A stretch of 64,000 nucleotides of DNA. Origin: Ignavibacteria bacterium. GTDB taxonomy: Bacteria > Bacteroidota > Ignavibacteria > Kapaibacteriales > UBA2268. The translations under genes and the position numbers were made by a program. Location: assembly GCA_031261605.1 (NCBI GenBank), contig JAISJI010000036.1, positions 1 through 64,000 of the forward strand, read 5' to 3'. Below are positions 18,193 through 28,078 of this stretch, in pieces; positions within the stretch are counted from its first letter, which is position 1; every line of letters starts with the position of its first letter. The notes below the pieces were generated by a model. That model did no database searches, had not been told where the DNA came from, and saw only the letters and a list, made by a program, of their open reading frames with translations.

Positions 18193-20097
18193 ATGGCAAA
18201 AGATGTATTAACCCAGGCACGTGGGTTTTTAGAAAAACTAAATAAGAACCAGAAGTATATACTTGGTGGGGTGGCGTTGTTGGTAGTAGTCGGGATAATA
18301 GCAGTAATAATTGCGTTATCTAAACCGGTAGAGACAGCGATACTATTTAACAACCTTGAGTCGGGCGATGCTCAAAGGATAACGGAGTATTTAAAAACCT
18401 CAAAGATAGATTATCAACTGATAGATAACGCTACGACCATAGTCATACCAAGGGATAGAATAGATGAGACGAGAATGGCTGTATCCACACAAGGATTGTT
18501 GCAAGATAGTTATGTAGGATACGAGTTATTTGACAAAACGAATCTTGGAATGAGCGAGTTTGTGCAACAACTTAACTCACGACGAGCATTGGAAGGCGAA
18601 CTGTCGCGTATGATAAAAACGATGGATGGCGTAAGAGATGTAAAGGTGCATTTAGTAATACCCAAGAATAAATTATTTAAACAAGATGAGAAACCACCAA
18701 CAGCAGCAATAAAGTTGCGCTTTGAAAATGGGCGTAAAGCGAATAAGATTAGTATTGAAGGAATACAGAACTTAGTCGCAAGTAGCGTTGAGGGAATGGA
18801 TATTAACAATGTCGTGGTAACGGATAACAATGGAAGAATGCTTTCAGAGCCAGCACCAGATGTTAATTCATTAGCAGGACGGACTGCTACCCAAAATGAA
18901 CAGCAACGCAAATTTGAAAATTACTATACGGATAAGATGCAGACATTGCTTGACCCAGCATTCGGAGAAGGCAATTCCAAAGTAAAGATAAATTTAGAAT
19001 TGGACTTTGACCAATTGGAAGTGCAGAAGCGCGATTATGACCCAGAGCATCAAGTAGAACGAAGCGAGCAAACCATTACCGATAATTTTCGCAATGTAGA
19101 TACGTCGTTTGTGCCGGGTATAAATGAGACAAATAATAAAGCAAATGAAATAAAGAACTATGAGATAGCCCAAGCAGATAGCCATTTTATAAAAGCCCCG
19201 GGAGCAATTAAACGTCTCACCGTTACTGCAATAGTGAATGAACGAGTGGATGTGATTCATCTAAAAAGTGGTTTGGATTCTGTTGTATCAATACCGCGTT
19301 CAGATGAAGAACTGAATAATTTGAAAGAAGCAATAAAGACAGCCGTAGGATTTAATGAGCAACGTGGCGACCAAGTAAATGTGCTATGCGTTCCATTTGT
19401 AGAGTTATTAGCTGATAAGATAACAGAAGTAAATGAGTATAATGCAATTAATAGCGTTAAGTGGTATGACAAAGAGGATAACCAGAGAATGGGTTTGCTA
19501 CTGCTGTTGCTATTTATAACGGCACTTGTGATGTTCCGCATAATACATACACGCTTTGCGAGAGAGAAGATGCGTCTTGCTATGGGCTTACCGAATAAAC
19601 TTGAAGCACCAAAGGTAGAGAGGTTTGATAGCTCACTTATAACGATACCGATGGAAGAAGAAGAGGAAGAAGAGGAGGAGGAAGAAGAGGAAGAAGAGGA
19701 AGTATTTGATGAATTTAATGAAGATGATATGATGGCAGAAGAGATACTATATGACTTTGAAGAGGACTTTGAAGAAATGGAATTAGAGGAAGAGGACTTT
19801 ATGGTTATTCCAGAAGAATTACCGGATATGATGTTCTTAGATGGTGAGTTGTTGGATGAGTTGGATATAATAGGTGATTTTGAAGAAGAGTATGTGAGCG
19901 AAGAAGCAGCCAGCGATTCACTTCTTGATAGAGCCAAAGCAGCGTTGTTATCCGGACAACCAGAGCAGACGGAAATATCAGAAGAAGATTTAATAAAATT
20001 AGAACTTAAAGATAGAGTGACAAACTTTATCACCGAGTCGCCGGAGTTAGCCGTTAAACTATTCCGTGTATTCTACAATCAAGAAGAGAATGCTTAG
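18193..20097 (+). CDS. fliF: Flagellar MS-ring protein FliF
   Basis: This 634-residue protein has the FliF order. A first TM helix lies near residues 22-44. The periplasmic ring-building region includes RRALEGELSRMIKTMDGVRDV. A second TM helix lies near 435-453 (LLLLLLFITALVMFRII), and the C-terminal end binds FliG (VTNFITESPELAVKLFRVFYN). It is longer than E. coli FliF (552). The extra cytoplasmic length is a very acidic linker (about 488-580) with an unbroken run of about 18 Glu encoded by mixed GAA/GAG at 19654-19701. The run could slip during replication, but the frame is intact here. Confidence 0.94.
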   Translation: MAKDVLTQARGFLEKLNKNQKYILGGVALLVVVGIIAVIIALSKPVETAILFNNLESGDAQRITEYLKTSKIDYQLIDNATTIVIPRDRIDETRMAVSTQGLLQDSYVGYELFDKTNLGMSEFVQQLNSRRALEGELSRMIKTMDGVRDVKVHLVIPKNKLFKQDEKPPTAAIKLRFENGRKANKISIEGIQNLVASSVEGMDINNVVVTDNNGRMLSEPAPDVNSLAGRTATQNEQQRKFENYYTDKMQTLLDPAFGEGNSKVKINLELDFDQLEVQKRDYDPEHQVERSEQTITDNFRNVDTSFVPGINETNNKANEIKNYEIAQADSHFIKAPGAIKRLTVTAIVNERVDVIHLKSGLDSVVSIPRSDEELNNLKEAIKTAVGFNEQRGDQVNVLCVPFVELLADKITEVNEYNAINSVKWYDKEDNQRMGLLLLLLFITALVMFRIIHTRFAREKMRLAMGLPNKLEAPKVERFDSSLITIPMEEEEEEEEEEEEEEEEVFDEFNEDDMMAEEILYDFEEDFEEMELEEEDFMVIPEELPDMMFLDGELLDELDIIGDFEEEYVSEEAASDSLLDRAKAALLSGQPEQTEISEEDLIKLELKDRVTNFITESPELAVKLFRVFYNQEENA

Positions 20098-20143
20098 AAA
20101 TATATAAATAAACAATTAACCAATCACTTTCACATTAAAAGTT

Positions 20144-21184
20144 ATGGCAAAGACAGATATAAAACCAAAGAAAATACAAACCATATCGGATTTAACAGGA
20201 AAGCAGAAAGCCGCAGTCCTATTAATGACAATGGACATAGACACCGCCTCAAAGATATTTCAAGACCTTGAACTAGAAGAGGTAGAGCAGATAGCCGTAG
20301 AGATAACCAACTTGAAGGACATCGGTGCCGATATAATAGAGGAAGTGATAGAGGAGTTTTATAGTTTAATCACTGCTTCTAACTATATGGTAGAAGGTGG
20401 TTTTGACTATGCCCAGACGCTATTAGAGCGAACTTATGGCGAAGACAAAGCCAAGGAAATGATAGAGAAGATAAGAGTATTGACAACCGTAAAGGGCTTC
20501 AATGTTCTTAAGAAATCAGACCCACAGCAGCTTGCAAACTTCTTAATTAAAGAGCATCCACAGACAATAGCATTAATACTTTCACACTTAACTCCCGACC
20601 AATCTGCCGAAGTATTGGATGAGTTTCCGGAGGACTTGCGAGGTGATACAATAATGCGAATAGCATCGCTTGGCAAAGTATCACCACAGATAATATCGGA
20701 AATAGAGGATATAGTAGATAAGATAGCAGAAGGAACGATGTCGCAGAACCTTGCTTCCACTGGTGGTATGCAACTTGTAGCCAATATACTTAATAAGTCA
20801 AATACAGCAACCGCGAAAGCATTGTTAGACATAATAGAGCAAAAGGACGAAGACCTTGCATTAGAAATTAAGCGGAAGATGTTCTTGTTCGAGGATATTG
20901 TAGGTATAGATGACAAGGGCGTTCAACGTATATTGCGTGATGTAGATAAACGGGATTTAGCGTTGTCGTTAAAGGCGTCGGCGCAAAGTGTGAGAGACAA
21001 AATATTCAAAAATATGTCTGAGCGTGCATCCGCAGGTATAAAGGAAGAGTTAGAGTTTATGGGACCGGTGAAATTGAAGGAGGTAGAAGCAGCCCAGATG
21101 CGTATAGTGGATACCATAAAAGCCCTTGAGGCAGCCGATGAGATAGCGATAGGCGGTAGAGGTAAAGAAGATGTGTTTGTATAA
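20144..21184 (+). CDS. fliG: Flagellar motor switch protein FliG
   Basis: This 346-residue protein contains the three FliG domains: the N-terminal FliF-binding part (LTGKQKAAVLLMTMDIDTASKIF), the middle with KEHPQTIALILSHL, and the C-terminal torque helix region (KRKMFLFEDIVGIDDKGVQRILRDVDKRDLALSLK). The last holds the charged residues that contact the stator. It forms the upper C-ring and sets rotation direction with FliM/FliN, which are not in this window. Confidence 0.97.
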   Translation: MAKTDIKPKKIQTISDLTGKQKAAVLLMTMDIDTASKIFQDLELEEVEQIAVEITNLKDIGADIIEEVIEEFYSLITASNYMVEGGFDYAQTLLERTYGEDKAKEMIEKIRVLTTVKGFNVLKKSDPQQLANFLIKEHPQTIALILSHLTPDQSAEVLDEFPEDLRGDTIMRIASLGKVSPQIISEIEDIVDKIAEGTMSQNLASTGGMQLVANILNKSNTATAKALLDIIEQKDEDLALEIKRKMFLFEDIVGIDDKGVQRILRDVDKRDLALSLKASAQSVRDKIFKNMSERASAGIKEELEFMGPVKLKEVEAAQMRIVDTIKALEAADEIAIGGRGKEDVFV

Positions 21185-21236
21185 TTTACTCAAACTTACC
21201 CACAAGTTTAACTTAACCTAAAATCAGAGGTGAAAA

Positions 21237-22382
21237 ATGGGACAAATAGTATTAAAGATACCGAAGCGTAAGAAGCAGTTGCAGATAATACAATCGGAGA
21301 AGCGTCTTACGGATATTATAGAGCAGCGGCATTTGCGAATAAGAGAGCAGCTTGGTTGGTTAGACGGATTTGATATACCGGCGGATGCTATAGATAAAGA
21401 TATGGATAATATAGAGATGATAATGCCCTATATTGATGATGATAATATAGACGAATTTGACAATAAGTTACCAGAAGCCACAAAGGAGGAATATATTGCA
21501 GAGTCGGCTGCCGAGACAACAAAGGCATTTGCTAATTACTCCGACCTTGCTATATTGGATACGCTACGGCAAGAGCCGGATATAGAAATAGAACTGCCAC
21601 CAGATGAAGAGCCAGAGGAACGGAAGACAATATTTACAGAGGTGTTTCAAGTGACAGACAAGGAGAAGCCAGTGCAAGTAATACGCAACGATGACCGCAA
21701 GAAGACCATAGAGGTAGATATAGCAGAGAAGTATGTGCAAGAAGCATACGATAGGGGCTATGAGGATTGCAAGGAGATAGCGAACTTAAATGCGGAAGGT
21801 CAGATACTTGAGTCGTATAGATACATTAGGCGTATAGACAAATTAGCGACTGAGTTGCGTAGCCATTACCAGCGAGAGTTGACGGAGATAAATAACAAGA
21901 TTATAGACCTTGCTGTCACAGTGGCAGAGGTGATAATAGATAGGGAGATTGGCGAGAGGTCACAGACCATCTTAGAACAAATAAGCAAGGCGATGTTAGA
22001 GTTGAACGATGATATAGTGTTTAACATAACGATTAATCCGGAGGACTTTGCTATATTGGAGCAGGCGAAATCCTCTCTATCAACGAACTCAAAGTCATTT
22101 GCTTCTACTACAATAACGACAGATGCAAGCATTAAGAAAGGCGGTTGTATGTTGGCAACATCGGCTGGGAATATAGATGCTACAATAGATACACAGATAA
22201 AGAAAATACGGCAGGAATTGGACTCTATTACCAGTGAAGAGTATGCCAACACGATACCTTTTATGGATAATCCAATACCGGAGGTGGATGAAATATCCGA
22301 TGATATGATGGACCAGATGGACAAAATAGTAAATGATGCAAATGCTGTAGAAGCAAAAGAAAAAGCAGAACCAGAAATTTAA
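21237..22382 (+). CDS. fliH: Flagellar export regulator FliH
   Basis: This 381-residue protein is assigned by position between fliG and fliI and by its C-terminal half. That half has the FliH/YscL-like helical region (AYDRGYEDCKEIANL, then LAVTVAEVIIDREIGER, and ASIKKGGCMLATSAGNIDATIDTQIKKI). The N-terminal 150 residues are acidic and poorly conserved, making it longer than E. coli FliH (228). FliH dimers link the FliI ATPase to the C ring during substrate export. Confidence 0.85.
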   Translation: MGQIVLKIPKRKKQLQIIQSEKRLTDIIEQRHLRIREQLGWLDGFDIPADAIDKDMDNIEMIMPYIDDDNIDEFDNKLPEATKEEYIAESAAETTKAFANYSDLAILDTLRQEPDIEIELPPDEEPEERKTIFTEVFQVTDKEKPVQVIRNDDRKKTIEVDIAEKYVQEAYDRGYEDCKEIANLNAEGQILESYRYIRRIDKLATELRSHYQRELTEINNKIIDLAVTVAEVIIDREIGERSQTILEQISKAMLELNDDIVFNITINPEDFAILEQAKSSLSTNSKSFASTTITTDASIKKGGCMLATSAGNIDATIDTQIKKIRQELDSITSEEYANTIPFMDNPIPEVDEISDDMMDQMDKIVNDANAVEAKEKAEPEI

Positions 22383-22397
22383 TTAAAGAGAAAATTT

Positions 22398-23723
22398 ATG
22401 TTTGAACTTACAAATAAAAATACATTAAAGCAACGACTATCCCAGACACAGCGTATTGAGATGAGCGGCAAAATCACACAAGTAGTAGGACTTGTAATAG
22501 AAAGCGAAGGACCTAAAGCCCCTATTGGCGAGATATGTATACTGAAAGATAGATTTGGGAATGAGGTTACACAAACGGAGATAGTTGGCTTCAAAGAGAA
22601 TAACCGCATTCTATCAATGGTAATCGGCAATACAGAGAACATATCCCCGGGAATGGAACTTGTAGCAACGGGACATCAACTTAGTGTCGGTGTCGGTGAT
22701 GGCTTGCTCGGACGAGTGATAGATGGATTGGGCAATCCAATAGATAACCTTGGAGCAGTGCATACTACTTCGGTTCGTTCCATTTACGCCGACCCACCAA
22801 ATCCGCTATTACGCAAGCGTATAGCAGAGCCAATATCCACTGGCATACGTGCTATTGATGGTCTTATTACATTTGGCAAGGGGCAGAGAGTTGGTATATT
22901 TGCTGGCTCTGGTGTTGGTAAATCCACAACGATAGGAATGATTGCTCGTAATGCTTCTGCTGATATAAATGTCATTTGTCTGATTGGTGAGCGTGGGCGT
23001 GAGGTTAGAGAATTTATAGAGAAAGATTTGGGGAAAGCCGGCTTGGAACGCTCTGTTGTGGTATGTGCGACAGGTGATACCCCGGCATTGGTTCGTATAA
23101 AATGTGCATTGCTTGCAACAGCGATTGCCGAGCATTTTAGAGATAAGGGACAGGATGTATTGCTGATGATGGACTCCGTAACACGTCTTGCTATGGCACA
23201 GCGTGAAGTGGGGCTTACTATCGGTGAGCCGCCAACGACAAAGGGTTACACTCCATCTGTGTTTTCATTAATGCAGAAGACGATGGAGCGAGCAGGGACA
23301 TCCGATATTGGCTCTATCACAGGTCTATACACGGTTTTAGTTGAAGGTGATGATATGAATGAGCCGATAGCAGATACCGCACGTGGTATATTGGATGGGC
23401 ATATCGTTCTATCGCGCCATCTTGCGTCTGCTGGTCATTACCCGGCGATAGATGTTCTGCAAAGTATAAGTCGTGTTCGCGGCGATGTTACAACTCCGGA
23501 GCATAAGAAGGCGACCCAAAAGATAATAGAAATGATGGCTACTTACAAGGATGTAGAGGACTTAATTAGTGTTGGTGCGTATCGTAATGGAACGAATCCA
23601 AGGATAGACCGCTCCATAGCATTGCACGACCCGATTACTAACTTCCTTAGGCAAGGTGTAACAGAAGGAGAGCCGATAGATAGCACAATAGAAAAGATGT
23701 ATGAAATAGTAGGGAATGAATAA
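22398..23723 (+). CDS. fliI: Flagellum-specific export ATPase FliI
   Basis: This 441-residue F1-beta-like ATPase powers the flagellar type III export gate. Motifs seen are Walker A GIFAGSGVGKSTTIGMIAR, the arm after CLIGERGREVREFIEKDLG, Walker B VLLMMDSVTRLAMAQREVGL, and YTPSVFSLMQKTMERAG. The flagellar/T3SS signature RSIYADPPNPLLRKRI links the N-terminal barrel to the core. It starts 15 bases after fliH. Confidence 0.97.
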   Translation: MFELTNKNTLKQRLSQTQRIEMSGKITQVVGLVIESEGPKAPIGEICILKDRFGNEVTQTEIVGFKENNRILSMVIGNTENISPGMELVATGHQLSVGVGDGLLGRVIDGLGNPIDNLGAVHTTSVRSIYADPPNPLLRKRIAEPISTGIRAIDGLITFGKGQRVGIFAGSGVGKSTTIGMIARNASADINVICLIGERGREVREFIEKDLGKAGLERSVVVCATGDTPALVRIKCALLATAIAEHFRDKGQDVLLMMDSVTRLAMAQREVGLTIGEPPTTKGYTPSVFSLMQKTMERAGTSDIGSITGLYTVLVEGDDMNEPIADTARGILDGHIVLSRHLASAGHYPAIDVLQSISRVRGDVTTPEHKKATQKIIEMMATYKDVEDLISVGAYRNGTNPRIDRSIALHDPITNFLRQGVTEGEPIDSTIEKMYEIVGNE

Positions 23724-23743
23724 AGTAATAAAATGTAAAATTT

Positions 23744-24250
23744 ATGGCAAAGAAATTTCGATTCAGGTTAGAGTCCATTCTCAAAATACGCGGGGACAAA
23801 GTAGAAGAGACAAAGAATGCACTTAATATAGCATTACGCTACCGCTACGAGAAGGAGGCAGAGATAGACGATTTGCAGCAGACGAAGCAAGTTGCGTTGT
23901 CTAAGCCGATAACCATCTCCAAAGCGAGCGATATGCAGTCGCATAGGGATTACATAAATGGCATAGATGCTACGGTAACCCTTAGAGAGCAAGAGAAGAC
24001 AAAACTTATAGAGATAGAGAATTCCCGTAGAAGTAGATTGAATGAGGCAATGAAAGAAGAGAAGGTAATCGCAAAATTGAAGGAGAAGAAGTTAGAGGAA
24101 TACAAAATGGACTTAGCGAGAGAAGAGACCAATTTCCTTGATGAGATAGCGACACAGCAGTTCTTCAAAAAGAAGACGGCTGAAAGAGTTGAGAATGAAA
24201 AGATTAATGAAAGAATAGAGCAAGAGCAAAAAAATGGCTACAAGGATTAA
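23744..24250 (+). CDS. fliJ: Flagellar export chaperone FliJ
   Basis: This 168-residue, highly charged coiled-coil protein follows fliI at 20 bases. It starts KKFRFRLESILKIRGDKVEET, typical of FliJ (FxLxxVLxxR pattern), and is helical to the end. FliJ acts as the stalk-like subunit of the FliHI export ATPase. Its stop codon lies inside the loop region of the terminator hairpin, so the operon ends here. Confidence 0.85.
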   Translation: MAKKFRFRLESILKIRGDKVEETKNALNIALRYRYEKEAEIDDLQQTKQVALSKPITISKASDMQSHRDYINGIDATVTLREQEKTKLIEIENSRRSRLNEAMKEEKVIAKLKEKKLEEYKMDLAREETNFLDEIATQQFFKKKTAERVENEKINERIEQEQKNGYKD

Positions 24251-24266
24251 TTCTTGTAGCCATTTT
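24231..24266. terminator. Bidirectional intrinsic terminator between fliJ and the convergent membrane gene
   Basis: A perfect 14-bp stem, AAAATGGCTACAAG (24231-24244) with CTTGTAGCCATTTT (24253-24266), surrounds an 8-base loop that includes the fliJ stop. On the minus strand the stem is followed by a run of T (24228-24234 on plus as A). On the plus strand only four T occur. It should stop the convergent minus-strand gene well and the flagellar operon less strongly. Confidence 0.85.
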
Positions 24267-24279
24267 CGAAAGGAGGTTT

Positions 24280-24297
24280 AGGTATGAATTCATACCT
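24280..24297. repeat. 18-base perfect palindrome
   Basis: AGGTATGAATTCATACCT is a perfect palindrome just past the bidirectional terminator and 15 bases from the end of the convergent gene. It could be a second terminator stem or a protein-binding site. No T-run follows on either strand in the needed position. Confidence 0.45.
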
Positions 24298-24311
24298 TTC
24301 CAAAACAAAAA

Positions 24312-24839
24312 CTATTTTTCTATAGCAGGAGCAGTTGCTGTGAAAGCAAATTTTTCTGCTAAATACACACCACCGAATAGGATGCCGGAGTATAGAACAG
24401 AGCTAGCAAGGGTAGCACGGAAGAATGGAATAGCCATAGTGAAGCAAGTAGTTAATCCTTCGAGCGTGTATGAATACCAGCCAGCAGCGAAAACGCCGAG
24501 GTTAGTGACAACGAAGAAGATAACAGCAGCAAGCAAAGAGTTGCCGACTACATTTTTAGCATTAATGGATTTCATACGCATACCGAGTAGTGCGATGATA
24601 GCAAAGCTGAGATAGACAGCGAGCATAGTGGGGTGTAATCCGATGACGATGTCAGAGATAAACATAGCAGCAATAGGAACAATCATTGCAATTTTTCTGT
24701 CAGCAAAAATCACACCGCTGAATAGGGCGACAGCCATAATCGGAGAGAAGTTAGGAGGCAGTGGTAGGAATCTTGATGCGATAGATAGTATAACCAATGC
24801 CACAGCCAATAGGAATTTGAGGTCTATTTTGTTATTCAT
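24312..24839 (-). CDS. Small integral membrane protein, DUF6580-like
   Basis: This 175-residue protein has about five TM helices. The pattern (ASRFLPLPPNFSPIMAVALFSGVIFADRKIAMIVPIAAMFISDI) is that of the DUF6580 family, which resembles substrate-binding (S) subunits of ECF vitamin transporters. The conserved PxxNFSPxxAxALF stretch and the following Asp-rich loop are present. No ECF ATPase gene is near, so a transport role is inference only. It is a single gene, convergent with fliJ. Confidence 0.7.
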   Translation of the reverse strand: MNNKIDLKFLLAVALVILSIASRFLPLPPNFSPIMAVALFSGVIFADRKIAMIVPIAAMFISDIVIGLHPTMLAVYLSFAIIALLGMRMKSINAKNVVGNSLLAAVIFFVVTNLGVFAAGWYSYTLEGLTTCFTMAIPFFRATLASSVLYSGILFGGVYLAEKFAFTATAPAIEK

Positions 24840-24971
24840 AGAAAATGTATATAATAATTGATAAAATTCATTTATGTAATACCAAATTACTATTTATTTT
24901 TGTAAATACAAAGTAAATAGTGATTATGAGCGTATTTTTTTTTATTTTTGAACAATTAAATTTGGGATATA

Positions 24972-27245
24972 ATGAAATTATCTATCTGCATAATAGCAAA
25001 GAATGAGGAGCAAATGCTGGGCGATTGTCTTGCATCAGTTCGCTCTATAGCATCTGAAATAATTTTGGTGGATACCGGTTCAACCGATAAAACTAAGGCG
25101 ATAGCGCAGCAATATGGCTGTAAGATTTACGATTTCCCTTGGATAAATGACTTTGCAGCAGCACGTAATGAGTCCTTGAAATATGCAACTGGGGATTGGA
25201 TACTTGTCCTTGATGCCGATGAGCGAGTTCCGAATGCCAAGAGTGTTGTTAATACTATAAATAATACGAAGGAGCATATTGGTGGCTTGCTGTGCAATAT
25301 GGTATCTACTGCGAGGAATTCTTTAGGGAAGACGGATACCAATACAACAATGGTGATGCGTCTATTTAGAAATAAGCCGGAGTTTCACTTTATTGGTGTA
25401 ATTCATGAGCAGATATTGGGGAGTATTCTTACGAATGGATATAAGATAGCGAAGACGGAGTTAAGTATCCATCATATTGGTTATGATATACCGGTAGCGG
25501 AGTTAAATAAGAAGAACCAGCGTAATCTTGATTTGTTGGAGGATATATTGCGTAGTAATCCAACGGATTCGGTGTATTATAAGAACCATAAAGCAAAGAC
25601 ATTGCAAGCGTTAGGTAGAGATAAAGAAGCATACGAGTATTATAATTCCATACTTCCAGATATACCCGATGATAATCAAACGAAAATAGAAGCATTAAAT
25701 AATACGGCGGTGCTTGCACGCAATTACGCTAATGATATAGATAGAGCGATAGCATTGGCACAGCATTCATTAAAGATAGAGCCGAACCAACCAGATGCAA
25801 ATTACTTATTGGGCGATTTCTGGACAGCAAAAAATAATTCTGCGGATGCTCTTGATGCATATTTGCGAATGCAGAAAGCAATGGAACATCCAGCAGATAA
25901 TTCGCTATTAGTTGGGACAACATTCATACCACAAGAGATGGTTCATCATCGTATCGGTAGAGCATTGATGGGAATAGGCGATTATGTTAATTCTATTAAG
26001 GAATTTGAGAAGGGCTTGGCGATAGTTCCAAATGATGCATCTTGTTTGGTAGGAATAGCCAATGTAGCATTTAAGTTGAAACAATTCTCACAAGCAAAGG
26101 GTGTTCTACAAGTAGCATTGGCTGCACACCCAGAGCATACCGAGATTATGGAATTTATTAAGCAAATGGATAGTAGAATAGATGATAAGCCAAGTGAGAG
26201 TATGTCAGAGCAAAGGACAGGTCTTCTTTCAGTATGTATGATAGTAAAGAATGAGGAGAAAATGTTGCCGGGATGTCTTGATTCAATCAAAGATATAGCA
26301 GATGAAATAGTGATAGTGGATACTGGCTCGAGCGATAGGACGATTGAGATAGCGGAAGAATATGGAGCGAAGTTGCATTATTTCAAATGGATAGATGATT
26401 TTTCTGCTGCAAGAAATGAGTCCATAAAATACGCAACAGGCAAATGGATATTGTATCTTGATGCAGATGAACGAGTTACGCCATCCTCTCATACTCACAT
26501 CAGAGCATTGCTACAAACAGCCGGAGCGGATATTGGCGGCTATTATTGCATAATAGAGAGCAACCACCATCAACTTGATGGCTCTGCGGAGATGCACAGA
26601 GGAGCATATCCTCGTCTATTCCGTAATTATGGCTATCCTAAAATCAACTTTAAAGGAAGAGTTCACGAGCAGATTTCACCATCGCTGATAGAGCTTAAAG
26701 CATTGACATTGCAGTCGGATATTACAATAGAGCATTTGGGTTATAATTTATCCAGCGAGGAAATGCACGTAAAGGCACGTCGCAACTATAATATGCTGAT
26801 ACAGCACGTAAATGATGAGCCGACAAATGGTTACGCTTGGTTTCAACTTGGTCAGACATTGGGTCAAATGGAGTTATGGCAAGAGGCAGAGGACGCTACC
26901 CTATTCGCAATAAAATGCGGTTCGTTGGCGGATTCCGTATATGCAAGTGCAACGGCAACGTTATCGCAATTTAGCGGACGAAAGAAGAATTTTGAGGAAG
27001 CGTTGCGTTGGGCAAATGAATCTCTCTCCAAAGTGCCTAACCAGTTGTTTGGATTAAGTTTAAAGGCACATTCGTTGCTATATATGTGCAGATTTGCAGA
27101 GGCAGAGGTTGCATTCAAAGAGGCATTATCGTTATTCACATTGAAGGAACGGATGCCGCGTTCGGGCTTTGATATAGATATATCCGAGGAATTATTGAAT
27201 AAAGGATTGGCTGCTGCCAGAAATAAGGATGAACATTATAGATAG
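24972..27245 (+). CDS. Tandem GT2 glycosyltransferase with TPR repeats
   Basis: This 757-residue cytoplasmic protein has four parts. The first GT2 domain spans residues 1 to about 190 (LSICIIAKNEEQMLGDCLAS, DTGSTDKT, DAD at 81-83). A TPR block follows (about 200-400). A second GT2 domain spans about 418-600 (LLSVCMIVKNEEKMLPGCL, DTGSSDRT, DAD at 497-499), then more TPR-like helices to the end. Both halves carry the metal-binding DxD and the W-x-DDFSAARNES-type motif, so both may be active. The duplicated halves are clearly related. The substrate is unknown. It lies just past the flagellar operon, which makes flagellin or another secreted protein a possible acceptor. Confidence 0.88.
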   Translation: MKLSICIIAKNEEQMLGDCLASVRSIASEIILVDTGSTDKTKAIAQQYGCKIYDFPWINDFAAARNESLKYATGDWILVLDADERVPNAKSVVNTINNTKEHIGGLLCNMVSTARNSLGKTDTNTTMVMRLFRNKPEFHFIGVIHEQILGSILTNGYKIAKTELSIHHIGYDIPVAELNKKNQRNLDLLEDILRSNPTDSVYYKNHKAKTLQALGRDKEAYEYYNSILPDIPDDNQTKIEALNNTAVLARNYANDIDRAIALAQHSLKIEPNQPDANYLLGDFWTAKNNSADALDAYLRMQKAMEHPADNSLLVGTTFIPQEMVHHRIGRALMGIGDYVNSIKEFEKGLAIVPNDASCLVGIANVAFKLKQFSQAKGVLQVALAAHPEHTEIMEFIKQMDSRIDDKPSESMSEQRTGLLSVCMIVKNEEKMLPGCLDSIKDIADEIVIVDTGSSDRTIEIAEEYGAKLHYFKWIDDFSAARNESIKYATGKWILYLDADERVTPSSHTHIRALLQTAGADIGGYYCIIESNHHQLDGSAEMHRGAYPRLFRNYGYPKINFKGRVHEQISPSLIELKALTLQSDITIEHLGYNLSSEEMHVKARRNYNMLIQHVNDEPTNGYAWFQLGQTLGQMELWQEAEDATLFAIKCGSLADSVYASATATLSQFSGRKKNFEEALRWANESLSKVPNQLFGLSLKAHSLLYMCRFAEAEVAFKEALSLFTLKERMPRSGFDIDISEELLNKGLAAARNKDEHYR

Positions 27246-27404
27246 GTAATTATCTACTACTCCACTTCCTAACCCATACAATGTTTGATGTCAATGATAA
27301 TAAATTCATAAGTATAAAATTATCAATGGCTTTTCCCCAGATGATGTAATTGGTCTCTATGATGCAATTATATTCAATCACTCCTTTTGAGCATCTGCCA
27401 TTCC

Positions 27405-28067
27405 CTACATATTCAATACGTATGAAAGGTTTTTTGTCAATCTAACAAAATAAGCCCCTGCAGTGAATCTGCTCATATCTATTGTATATTCAAGTGTTCC
27501 ATCAGATACCACCATTGAGGTATAAACGATGTTCCCTCTCAAATCCATTACCTCTATTATGCTTTCGCCCATAATGTTTGTTGCATCCAGCGTTACCATA
27601 TCTGATGTGGGATTCGGAGAAATGCTATAACTCATTATAACCACGTCTTCTCCATCTCCATTCTTATAATAACCATTTTTGAGCCAATAATCTAAATCAA
27701 AATGTCCATAATCACTGCTACTATATCCTCTTACCTTCATATATACATCACCTGTCGTTTTTGCTTGATACTTTATATAAGACCACGCAACATAACAACC
27801 AATTGGTAAAACTCTACTTGCGTCGTCATTGTATTATAGATAGTTACTGCCAGGGATAGGTCCTACATTAGGACTTGCAATCGCAGCAGATAATGTTGGA
27901 TAAAGACCAAACCAAGTATCAAAAGTTATAGTTCCTATATTTTAATATGAACTTGTAAAACTAAATTAAAAGAATGCAACAGGATTTTGCTCAATAAAGA
28001 TACCAAACAATAACGCAGGTTCGCCAGATGAGCCCGATGCTCCTAGTGGAATGTAGTTGTAGGTATT
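27405..28067 (-). pseudogene. Decayed T9SS-secreted protein, C-terminal part with sorting domain
   Basis: One minus-strand frame reads as a plausible protein across about 660 bases but is broken by three in-frame TAA codons (codon starts 27968, 27944, 27836). The upstream part reads YNYIPLGASGSSGEPALLFG and GTITFDTWFGLYPTLSAAIA. After the third stop comes NDDASRVLPIGCYVAWSYIK. The last 75 residues are a type-A T9SS sorting domain (SYSISPNPTSDMVTLDATN, then MSRFTAGAYFVRLT). No start is visible; the frame meets a TGA and a plus-strand terminator at 28079. The product would have been a large secreted or surface protein. The usual basic C-terminus is missing or shifted. Confidence 0.8.
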
Positions 28068-28078
28068 GGATAAAAATC

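Noticed and set aside
19257..20033. Long antisense Ser-rich ORF opposite fliF
   Set aside because: It mirrors the GAA/GAG acidic stretch of fliF (TTC/CTC and TCT read as Ser) and is a composition artefact.
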